From Mytilus trossulus (lineage: Eukaryota; Mollusca; Bivalvia; Mytilida; Mytilidae), in assembly GCF_036588685.1 (NCBI RefSeq), contig NC_086386.1, positions 70,802,682-70,866,681 on the forward strand: 64,000 nucleotides of DNA. Reading direction: 5' to 3'. Both the position numbers and the translations under genes were made by a program. Below are positions 1 through 12,500 of this stretch, in pieces. Numbering within the stretch: the stretch's first letter is position 1; every line of letters starts with the position of its first letter. The notes below the pieces were generated by a model. The model worked only from the letters and a program-made list of their open reading frames with translations, had not been told where the DNA came from and ran no database searches.

Positions 1-560
1 TTTGGCTTTGAAATTAAAAAGATCATATCATAAGGAACATGTGTACTAAGTTTCAAGTTGATTGGACTTCAACTTCATCAAAAACTTCCTCGACCAAAAA
101 CTTTAACCTGAAGCGGGACAGACAGACGAACGGACAGAAAAACGTACACGGACGCACAGACCAGAAAACGTAATGCCCCTCTACTATCGTAGGTGGGGCA
201 TAAAAACCACCTAGTCCTAAAATATAACTATTATCAAGTTCAGAAAAAACATAAACCAAATTGGGAATCTGTCTATGGGTAACAGATAATGCCCTCCTGG
301 CATTCAATGTTATAAAAGGAAATAACTCAAAACAGTAAAAGTGACGCTGACATTTTCATAACATTTGTTTAAGGCACTAAATAACAAAGAACCAGAAGTG
401 AAAAGAAAAAATGTTTTGTTTATCAACTGAAGTGACTTTATTAACATATACATGTCTTAAAACTGTTGCAAATGCCACCATATTTATTAACTAACTAAAA
501 ACTATAAATCAAAAGTTGTATCTTCAAAGACAAAATATCATTCTATCGACTTCAACCTAC
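1..560. other. Left edge: DNAJA3 intron with a dispersed repeat fragment
   Basis: No coding exon is recognisable here. Positions 1-205 are a reverse-oriented piece of a dispersed family with copies at 24370-24800 and 43129-43437, marked by 'ctactatcgtaggtggggca' and a run of cgnacgnacgg-like bases. The remainder is AT-rich and presumably belongs to the last DNAJA3 introns or the 3' end. Confidence 0.55.
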
Positions 561-3500
561 CTTGTGCTGTATTCACAATGCCGTTTACTGTGCCTTTGAC
601 TTTCTCAGTTTCTGCATAAGCTAACATTAATGCTTCTTGTTCTTTACTTAAAGATCTGTTATATATATGAAAATAAATGTAACCATGTGAAAACAGAATA
701 GGTGCACATTGGACATCATGCCCATCCAACATTCTTTGTGATTCGGATATTTCAGTTTCACAGAATCACACGAGTCATGATTAAACTCTATACAATTATT
801 TACGACCAAACTGACAACTTTTTGTTCCCTGTTGTTAATTTTTTTTGTAAAATCTTTATTTATGGATTAAAGATGCTACACCATTTAGATGTCAGCTGAA
901 CAACAAATTCTATTTAAAGACATCTGAAAGCATTTTACCATAATATACACATCCACATGTGGACCAGGATCCGTTACTCTTCTGTTTTTTTCTGGAGTCT
1001 TTGGTTTGTTTGTTTTTGTTGTGTTTTGTACACTGTGTTTCTTTTGTTTTTTGCCATGGCTTGTGTCAGTTTATTTTCAACTTTTGAGTATGAATGTTTA
1101 CTTGATATCTTTTTGCCCCTCTTTTGCAGTTTCATAAAAAAGTTACAAAATACAAGATCAAATTTTACTTCAAGCCTCCACCCTGACAACACTTTTACTT
1201 ACACAGGGACTTTTATATGAAGATGTACATAATGGTCACCATGTCCATAACTGTTAACTCTCTTTAGACCTTTACCAGCCAATCGTATTCTATCATGTGA
1301 CTGACTACCTGCAGGTATCTATAAATAGAATACATTATAGCTTCAGGCATATCAAACAAAAGAAACAAATAAAGATTTACCTATGTCAATATAAATAAGA
1401 GTCTGAAATGATGACCTTAATCTAGATTCAACTGCAGAAGCATAAAATTCTAGGCAAATAAAAACGGTTTACTTTTAATTTATCAACAAAACATAAAGGT
1501 GGAATGTGTTCATGACACACAGACAAATACCACCACTTGCATATAAAATATATAGGGACATAACTTAAGAATGGTAAAAATGACTCTTCCCAAATATGCA
1601 CTTGATCTGATTTTGTGGTAATAATCATTGTGAACAAATTTCATAACATTTGGTTGAGGCAAACTGAAGTTAGAGAACTGAAATTCAGTCATTTTTTCAT
1701 TTGTAAAGGGGGATAACTCGGGAACACGAACAGTCTAAATGGTGACTCAACAATAATTCAAAATTTATCTGTGTTTTGTTTTAATGAGCATTGTGTATAA
1801 AATTCATAACATTTGAGTGAGGCAAACTAAATTAAGAGAATGGAAATGAAAATATTACAACTATTTTACCATTTGTAAAGGGGCTTAACTCTAGAACAGT
1901 AAAAGTGATGCCACCAAACTTCATCAGTCTTTTGTGTTGATAAGCATTGTGTATAAGTTATTGATAAAAGAAATATCTAAATTTCCAGTACTAAATCTTA
2001 CATTAAGTAAAATTTCCTCATAAACCCCTGGAATTCTGATTGTACCACCTAATACAGCTTGAGCTACACTTATATGTATTTCACTGTGTAAATCAGCTCC
2101 TTGTCTTTTGAAATCTCGACTTTTAGCTACCTGCAATATGAAACAAATGACCATTTAGCAAATATTCATTGCCTAAATTATGTTTTTAATAATCCTTTAG
2201 TCAATTATATTTTTCTTACATTTGAAATGTGTACTAGTGTTCTACATACTCCTGAATTTAATTTAAAATTCATATCCAAAATTCAAAGTTACTTAATATA
2301 TATATAATGCCTGTCACTTAAAAAACATCTATGTCTAAATTGGTGGTGTTCTCACTGAAAATATTTATGAAAGACAGGATTATGTCTTTATGGCTTTCCA
2401 AAAAAATACTCACATTGGTCATAGATTAGACAATATTTTGACATTATAAATATAAGAACCTGTGTGTAAACTTTATCTTATACTTGGCTATGCAAAAAGG
2501 TTACCTTTTAGAAAGCAGGTCACTTACCTCTTACTTAGTCTATGCAACCCGAAATAGACTGCAAATAAGGAATACGAGAGAATATGACATGTATAGAATA
2601 ACTTACTTTAAATGTGATGAATATCTCCTCCTTCCCTACCATCATTCTGACCGTTTGACCATCTTCAACACCTTTAAATATATACAAAGGAGACAAGATA
2701 AGTCACAAGGTACTTACTTTAATATTAACATAAAGATAATCAGATCCAATGCCCACTTTTAATGTACTGCCGTCTTCAATACCTTCAAATAAAAAACTCA
2801 AAGTGAGAATTTTTATTGTAAGGAAATTCATAAGATTAAAAATAACCAAAAAAATTGTAGGCATTTGCTAAAACAAGTATACCAAGTAGAAAAAAATCAT
2901 TGTATGACTATAAGCACTAGTTTTTCAATATCAGTATTTCAAAAATTTATTGGAGACTGAATTTCTCTTGATAGTTTAGATTTTTATATCATGTATATTG
3001 AGATGACCTTAAAATAACTAGATATTTAGCAACCAAGGTTGTAGTTAAAAAATATAGGAGCTGTGTCTTCAAAATCAACCTTGTGTAAATGAACATCAAT
3101 ACATATTTGAACATGTTTCTGATCGAAAACAATCTCTACAGTATGTCTGCAATTGTTTGGTCTATAGTGGAAAGCAGTCATTGGCAATCATACCAGCTCT
3201 TTTTTTTTATACAATAATAGTAGATATAATAATTACTGAAATTTATCTGAAAAACAATTGTTCAGTTGTTCAAATTCAGTTTTTTTTATATGAATGATTA
3301 AATTTTTAAACCAATTTAACACACTTACCTGCAGGAACAGGTACAACAACCTTTTTTCTCATTATAATATTGCCTTTTCCTTGACATTCTGTACAAGGCT
3401 GTTTAATTATCTTTTTAGCACCATAGCACACCCGACAAGTTGACCTCATTACAAAAGGACCTGTTTGTAAATCTTCCTACAAATAGAAATCTAGTCGTTA

Positions 3501-6500
3501 AGTTTGGAGTTCTAGTAGTTTTTAGGCCATAGTCAATATATCTTTACTTTAAAGAATTTGCGAAACCTAAATTTTGCCAAATAGGACATATTAAATTTTT
3601 TTCCAATGTAGTCGCTATAGTCATGATAGTTTTTGTTTGTGTCCTTTGAACTTAAGGACACTTAACTATGGCAACAGAATATGCATGCTCGAAAATCCTT
3701 TCTGTGATTGGACAAAATGCTGTCATGGTGGGTGATTTGGTTGTGTTTGAAAAAACGTCTCGTTAATTATATCGTGATGGAAAGCAAGTGAAAAACTATA
3801 AATATTTGAACTAGATCTTACAAAGATTTATATTTTTGTTAAAATTATAGTTTCTCCAATAGCTCTTTGCATCCATGACAGCTGTTTAATCGGGACAATT
3901 ATGTAATTTTTAATGTTAACTTTGTTGTACGAACGTACACCTACACATGTGAGATTTCCTCAGGGTTTTGGTGAATGTAAACAGAAAGATACAAGGACCG
4001 AATATACTGAACACAAACAGAGAAAAATTTCTTGCAGTTACATTCAGATGGAGATTTAATTAAAGAGGTCCTGCATCATTAAGTCATTGTGCTTCTGAAG
4101 GTTATCGAAATGATAAATATAAACATATATTCAAATTTAAATATGTTAGATATCTTTTTAAAAATAGTTCTTGTTTTAAATGTTTTATCTGTGTCTTCCT
4201 ACCAACTTGTTTTGTAAAATTTTATTAAACAAAATATATGATAACTATGGCCTTTTAACATGTATAAACAACATTTTTTTTAATTTTCTACAAAATGTCA
4301 ATATTTGTTAACAACAGTGTTTGAAATAGAATATCTCTCAATATACAAGTTTTCACTCTTGACCATTCTGACATTGAATACCACCTAGGTATACAGGATT
4401 TTGGTACTCTACCACTGAAAAATTTTTACTCATCAAAATTTCTTTCTACACAGGTTAAGCATCATTTTACAGTAATAACATCTTCTAACAAGACTAATTT
4501 CAATTTCACATATCTAAATACCAGAATCCTTGAGTTGATGTATTTACCCTTACATACCATTCCTGTGCCATTACACTGATGACATCGGACAGCACTTGTT
4601 CCTGGCTCACACTTATTCCCGTTACACTTCGGACAAGTGTCCTTCACATTCACATTAATGTCTTTATTAACTCCTCTGGCTGCTTCTTGAAAGCTTAAAT
4701 CTAACGTGGCCTAAAATATAGAATTCAATTCACATGAAAATTGATGATTGAAATTTTCCTATGTATAAAACAAAATAAGTTTTCTTATATTGTCAGTGTA
4801 ATTTATATGAATATTCCTAAATTTGTATAAGGGCTATTCCAGAAAAAAATGTATGGGGGGGGGGGGGGGGGGGGGGGGGGTTGGAAGGCAGTTTATATCA
4901 GCACCCGCCACCCAGACAATTGTAATTGAGAATTATAGTGCATTACAGTGTGAAAAGTTGCTCCGATACCCATCGCCCATGTATTATTAATACAATGTGC
5001 CTTCCGACCCCCCATACATTTTTTTCTGGAATAGCCCTAACATATTTCCAGCAATTTTGTACCTTTTACGTTAAAATTATTTGTGTTTGTACTTGTGTTT
5101 GTTTGGTTTATTTTAAAGCTTTTCTTATTCTTGTACTGATTTTTATTGTATTGTAATTACTTTTAAATAGTGTTATGTTGTTCAAATGATAAATGAAATT
5201 AAAGGGGAAGTGGTGTGTTTACCCCCCCCCCCCCTTTTTACTGAAGGTATACATAGACATGGTGCATAGGCAGATGTTAAAAGTTTCCATCTAATCTATT
5301 CACAAGTTTGATATATATTTAAGAAGACTGTGTGTGTCCTTTTACATATTTTTTTATTATTTCTGTTTGGTTGCTGTTTCATTGGTATTAAATCTACTCT
5401 ATGGCATATGCTTTGCTTGAAATCATGCAAACACTGATTCTATAAACACAAAAGATATAGCTCTGAACCAAATCAGTTAATGAATACTGTGGATTCATCT
5501 ATTTTCGTTAGTACCAATTTTCGTATTTTAATCTAATAATGGATATTTGATTTCATAGTTTTACTAAGGTTTTTTGTACATTCATTGACATTGTTGAACA
5601 TTTAACATCACAGTAAGGTTGTAACCAAGAAATCATTGATAACTGGTATCTAAAGAATGATAATGACTTAACAGTATGCTTTTCCAACAATAGCTGCTTG
5701 CTGAAACTTCACACAAACTGTTACCAAAGTCAGAAATACACCTTGTGCTGTGATTGCATTCTGCATGATCTGAACCCAAGTTACATCTGAATAGCATTCT
5801 TACCTCAGTTGCCGGAGCAAATCCCCACTTTGACGACTCATAATCTGTAAAGTCATTAAATCCTCCTGCTCCTCCCATCTTAAATCCTGCTTGGCCAAAA
5901 ATATTACGGAACAATTCCTCAGGGTCAATAGAACCATGAAAATTTTCAAATCCTAGAGAGAAAAAGAAGACAATGTTAGTTTATTAAGTTTGAAAATCAT
6001 TGTTTTAACATTTCAACTATGAGAGATTGAGCGTTATAATTTTGAGTCTGTCCCAAGTCAGGAGCCTGTTATTCAGTATTTGTTCTAAGCTCACTTCTGT
6101 CATATTTGTTTTTTGAAAATTCTTTTGTTATTAATTATGTCATTTGTTTTCTCATTTAAATTGTTTAAAATATTTCATGTCAGGACCCTTTTATAGCCAA
6201 CTATACAATATGGAGTTTTCTCATTGTTGAAGCTGTACGGTTGCCTATAATTGCTTACATCCACTTTCTTTAAACTTCGGTGGATACTTATATTCAGGAC
6301 AAATATATTTAAATACCTCAAATCTTAAGCAGTTATCCTACCTACCTTGTGCCTGTCCTCGACTCTGTCCACGAGAAGCTCCACCCATACCTCCCATACC
6401 GCCGCCCATACCAAATGTATCATATTCACGTCTTTTTGTGCTATCACTCAAAACCTTAAAACAGGAAAAAATAATTTTAATTCATGACATAGTTGATAAT

Positions 6501-9500
6501 TGCTGTTAGAAAAAATATCTTCTGTTCATGCTGTTGATTCATTTATGTTTACCAATTTTTTAGCATTGAGGGAAATTGTATTTTGTGGATATTTGATTAT
6601 GCTGTTTTACAAGTTACTAAAGATTAACCTTTGGATAATTTGTTTTTTGCTTAACATCTCCATTTTTTTTACCTATACCCACCAAATCCACAAAAAATGG
6701 TATATAGTAGCCTCTTTGCAATCATACTACAACACTGATATAGATTGATTTGTGTTTAACGCCACTTTCAACACTATACTGTCAGTTGGTATTGATGGAA
6801 TAGGTGTATTATATCTCATGTAAAGGTTTATCATGCTTATTAATCTATCTTCAAACACTTTTCCTTGTACAGTCCTTACTTCATAGGCTTCTGACACGTC
6901 CTGGAATTTTTTAGCAGATCCAGCATCATTCTTGCTCACATCAGGGTGGTGTTTTTTGGCAAGCTAAAATAAAAGATATACAGAAAGTAGAATAGATTAA
7001 TATTGACTAGTTTGACAAGATTCACTTTTTTCAATGTTTGAAAAAATATATCATCTTGGTTAGTGTGGTTAGTAACTTTCATAAACTCTGTGCAGTTATC
7101 CCTATCCAGGATCTCTTTAGAAGTATAGCTGGAAAGTAGGTAGATTCACATAAGGTGTGATCAAACAAACAAATAAGTTATTTTCACTGTTTCATAAATA
7201 AAAAGTGAGTTATGTAAAAACCCTTAAAAAAAACTGACAAAAATTCATCATGCTTATCATTTATTTTGAATTCAAATGTTCCTAAATCATGTAAATCAAT
7301 CAAAGTCTTGTACATATATACACATGCATGAGGTTGATTTTTATCATTTAATCACAAAATTAAGATCAATAGACCACTTTCGAGTTCATCCGTCACCGGC
7401 AAAAAATCGTCAATTATGCACGCCTTTATGACGTCATTTATCAGATAGAGGGGATCGCCTGTATCCCTGCACTATTTATGTTCATCAAGCGTCTTAGTGA
7501 TCGTCTTTGTGCAGGATAAACTAGAAATAATGGTTGCTCTGTAGGTACTTACTGACAATTCCCTAATGACAGCAGTGTTGATTGTCAATTTTGAGAATTC
7601 AATTTGCCGAATAATTCGTACAATATAGAATTATAGTTTTCCAACCACTCGCTCAACATTGGAATGAAGTGACGATGCCCCTAAACACACAAATGACGGT
7701 GATTAAGGTTGGTATAATTGACGAGTTTTTTACAGTGACGGATGAACTCGAAAGTGGTCTATTAGCCAAATATTTCATTGCACTTTGTAAGTATCAAACT
7801 AGAAATGTGTGACCCCTGAAAATAAGGCAAAAAAAAAAAGTATGTGTGTTTACTGTACACCTTCCTACCCTAATTTATATCCCTTTCCCATAGTTTTTTT
7901 TTGCCATTTTTTATTAAGCAAGTTGTTAAAGTCACAATGTTGCTCCCAAAGACTTGATGTAAAAAAATAAAAATCTCCACCTACACTTTGTAAGTATCAA
8001 ACTAGAAATGTGTGACCCCTGAAAATAAGGCAAAAAAAAAGTATGTGTGTTTACTGTACACCTTCCTTCCCTAATTTTTATCCCTTTCCCTAAGTTTTTT
8101 TTTGCCATTTTTGATTAAGCAAGTTGTTCAAGTCACAATGTTGCTCCCAAAGACTTGATGTAAAAAAATAAAAATCTCCACCTACACTTTGTAAGTATCA
8201 AACTAGAAATGTGTGACCCCTGAAAATAAGGCAAAAAAAAAGTATGTGTGTTTACTGTACACCTTCCTTCCCTAATTTTTATCCCTTTCCCTAAGTTTTT
8301 TTTGCCATTTTTGATTAAGCAAGTTGTTCAAGTCACAATGTTGCTCCCAAAGACTCAATGTAAAAAAATAAAAATCTCCACCTACACTTTGTAAGTATCA
8401 AACTAGAAATGTGTGACCCCTGAAAATAAGGCAAAAAAAAAGTATGTGTGTTTACTGTACACCTTCCTTCCCTAATTTTTATCCCTTTCCCTAAGTTTTT
8501 TTTGCCATTTTTGATTAAGCAAGTTGTTCAAGTCACAATGTTGCTCCCAAAGACTCAATGTAAAAAAATAAAAATCCCCACAACCCTTGTTTTTTTTATT
8601 TACCATGTGACGGTAAACACACATACTTTTTTGTTTGGCCTAATACCAATCATCCCCTATAATATTAAGGCTCTCCAGTTAGTTACTTATACTTGCCTCA
8701 TAGTAAGCTTTTTTAATAGCCTTAGCATCTGCATTTTTTGGAACTCCTAAAAGTTCATAATAGTCCTTTTTGTTGTTGGGCGAACTTCTGTGAATTTTTC
8801 TATGTAAACAACAGGTTTTGTGAGCAGCGGACAATAAATCTGAAATTACAGAAAGATATTTATTAGTTTAAACATATTGTTATGATATTGTAATTATTAT
8901 GTTTATTTATGTTGGCCTAATTTGTGTTGTATGGCCTGTTAGTTGTTTACCAAATAATCCTATAACTGTGCAGTTTAGGAATCACTGGAACAATCACAGA
9001 ATGATTAGAACTTTCTAGAATGATCTTTATAAAAGATGCGTAATTTAAACTTCTACGTTATTCCAGAAACTTCCGTTGTAACTTTCCAGGATTTTCCACA
9101 ATGTTCCGTTCTAGCGTGTTCTAGAATAATCCGTCACAACTATATATATACAGACACTAAAGTTAAACTCTCATAATTAAACTTGGACATAGACATTGAT
9201 AGACATTAGTATTCACAGCATTTGGATTGACACTTTTATTCTACAAACAACTTCATACTAGATTGTCACCTTAGTAGTGAACATAATATTCAGATTGGAT
9301 TCCGAAAGATTTCCGGATACAGATAAAAGAGTGGACTCATATTTTGACAGTTAAGTTAACATTTATATTTGTAAAATACTTCTTGTAAACTTTTGTATAA
9401 TAAATATTGTTAAATTTTACTATTGATTTGTGTCTTTTGTTGGCTACAATTTAAAGGCGATTTCTGGCCGTAACAGAGATTGGGGGCTCGTCCGGGATAC

Positions 9501-12500
9501 TGAACATATTTTATTCAAAATTTGTTTAATATTTTTATTATAACTAGCCAACAAAATTCTACAAAATGGCATTTGATGCTGGTAAATTTTTGAAAACGCC
9601 AGACCTGGAGAGTTTTGATAATTTAAAGAAAGAGGAACTAGTGTTGCTTGCTAAACAACTGAAATTAGTTTTTAAAGTATCTATGAGAAAACAAATTATA
9701 AAAAATTTGGTTATAGACAAATTAGTTGACGAAGAAATTTTAGGTGAAGAGGCTCTTGATCTTAAGGTTGAAAATGTTGACGCCTTTAAGTTAAAACAGC
9801 TTGAATTAGAACATGAACTTAAATTAAAAGAAATGGAAATGAAGGAGATGGAGAAAAGAAAAGAAGATGAATTTAAATTAAAACAGGCAGAACTGGAAAT
9901 GAAGGAAAGGTTAGAAATGGAGAAAAAAGAAAAAGAAGATGAATTTAAATTAAAAGAACTGGAAATGAAGGAGAGGGAGAAATTAAAAGAACTTGAAATG
10001 AGGGAAAGGCTAGAGATGGAGAAACTGAAAATTGAAATGGTCAAAGAAGAAAGCAACACTAAAGTTCACTCCAAATCAGATTATTTTGATGCAGCAAAAA
10101 ACATACGTTTGGTTCCAAAATTTTGTGAAAAAACAGTTGATAAATATTTCCCACAGTTTGAGAAAATTGCTAACAATTTGAAATGGCCTATGCCGTATTG
10201 GACTACGATGCTGCAAAGTGTTTTTGAGGGTAAGGCAGCTGAAATATACTCCGCACTTCCATCAGAAAAAAGTTCTGATTATGACACTGTGAAACAGGAA
10301 GTTTTGAAAGCCTATGAGCTAGTACCAGAAGCATATAGACAGAAATTTAGATCTTATAAAAAGTTTGATTCGCAAACCTATGTGGAATTTGCTCGGGAAA
10401 AAGAAGATCTATTTGATAAATGGCTTACTTCAAAGAAAACAAATAACAATTTTGATCACCTAAGACAATTGATGTTATTAGAAGAGTTCAAACAATGTGT
10501 TCATTCAGAATTAAAAACACATTTAGACGACAAAACTGTTGAGTCAATACATGATGCAGCTGTTATATCAGATAATTATACTCTTTCACATAAAAGAAGT
10601 TTCAAGGGTCAAAATTATAATACTTCCAGTGGAAATTACAAAAATCAAAGCACTGAGCATACTGATAGTAAGCCTGTTCCACAGAATAAGAGTCAATCCA
10701 GTTATAATATGTCTAGTTCAAAATTTGATACTTTTGAGAAGAAGTCACTGACTTGTGCTTATTGTAAGAAGATTGGTCACCTGATGGCTGATTGTTTTAG
10801 ACTCCAGAAGAAGAATGAACGAGATATTAAGCCAAAGACCAGTGCTTGTACGACACCTTATATTACCAGTACATTGGAATGTCCTGCGCGTCAGGCTTTT
10901 AAGTCCAGTTTTTGTGATTACATGGAGGAATATAAACCCTTTATGTCTGATGGGTTTGTTTCTATTGTTGATGATACCACTCTTCAGCCTATTAAGATTT
11001 TACGGGACACTGGAGCTTCTCAGTCTTTATTGTTAGAAGGTGTGTTGCCTTTGTCCGAGAAGACTTCTGTTGGTGCCTCCATTTTGTTACAAGGTGTAGA
11101 GTTGGGTTGTATAGATGTTCCTCTCCATTGTATTTATCTGAAGTCAGATTTGATAACTGGACCAGTTGTTGTAGGTGTTCGTCCTAATCTCCCTGTTGAG
11201 GGTGTTACATTATTGCTAGGAAATGATCTAGCTAGGAACAAAGTGGTTGCTGAACCAATTGTTACCAGTGAACCGGTGGTGGATGTTAAATCACCTGAAG
11301 ATGATGCTGAATTGTATCCAGCTTGTGTTGTTACTAGGGCGATGGCTAGAAAACAACAAAATGAGAATTTGCAAGAAGACAAATTAGATTACATGGACCT
11401 TTCTGACACTTTTATAGCTGACATTGAAGGTCCTGGTAGCTCAGAAAAGGCCATTACAAAACCACCTAGTGTTAACAAGAATGTTATTATGCCATGGCCA
11501 GACGTTAACAGCCATTCATTAGACCGAGAAAATTTATCTAAAGAACAACATAAAGACCCTGAGGTTCTTCAGCTCAGCCAGAGGGCTCAACCACAGGAGG
11601 AAGCAGACAAAGTGGCCGAATGCTTTTACCATCAGGACGGCATTTTAATGAGGAAGTGGAGGCCTCCTGATGCTACACCAGAGGAGGAATGGAGAGTGGT
11701 GTACCAAGTGGTGGTGCCTAAAGTTTATAGGCAAGAAATTATTGGTCTTGCCCATGACACCCCCTTGGCTGGACACTTAGGTATCAGGAAGACTTGCCTT
11801 AAGATTTTGCAGCATTTCTACTGGCCTAAACTTAGAAATGATGTTGCAGAATACTGCAAATCATGTCATATATGCCAGGTTGTTGGTAAGCCTAACCAGA
11901 AAATACCACCAGCACCACTTCTGCCTATTCCAGCCTTCGACGAACCTTTCAGCAGAGTTCTAATTGACTGCGTTGGACCTTTACCAAAGACCAAGACTGG
12001 AAATGCATATTTATTGACAATCATGTGTACATCTACCCGCTTTCCTGAAGCTATTCCGCTCAGAAATATCAAGACACCTACTATCGTCAAAGCTTTGATC
12101 AAATTTTTCACATTAGTAGGACTTCCTAAGTCTATACAGTCCGACCAGGGATCAAATTTCATGTCAGGTTTATTTCAGCAAGTCGTATACCAGTTAGGGA
12201 TTGCTCAATACAGATCAAGTGCTTATCATCCAGAATCTCAAGGTGCCTTAGAACGTTTTCATCAAACATTGAAGAACATGATTAGAACTTTTTGCCTTCA
12301 ATTTGACAGAGACTGGGATGATGGAGTTCACTTTCTACTTTTTGCGGTTCGAGAGGCTGTTCAAGAATCCCTTGGATTTAGTCCCTTTGAGTTGGTATTT
12401 GGTCATACTGTAAGGGGACCGTTAAAATTGATTAAGGAAAAGTGGCTTACTGAACATACTGACTTGAATCTTTTAGACTATGTATCTAGATTTAAAGAAA

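Noticed and set aside
9559..10059. 166-residue minus-strand ORF rich in Ser and Phe
   Set aside because: It is the antisense shadow of the Lys/Glu-rich coiled coil of the retrotransposon gag.
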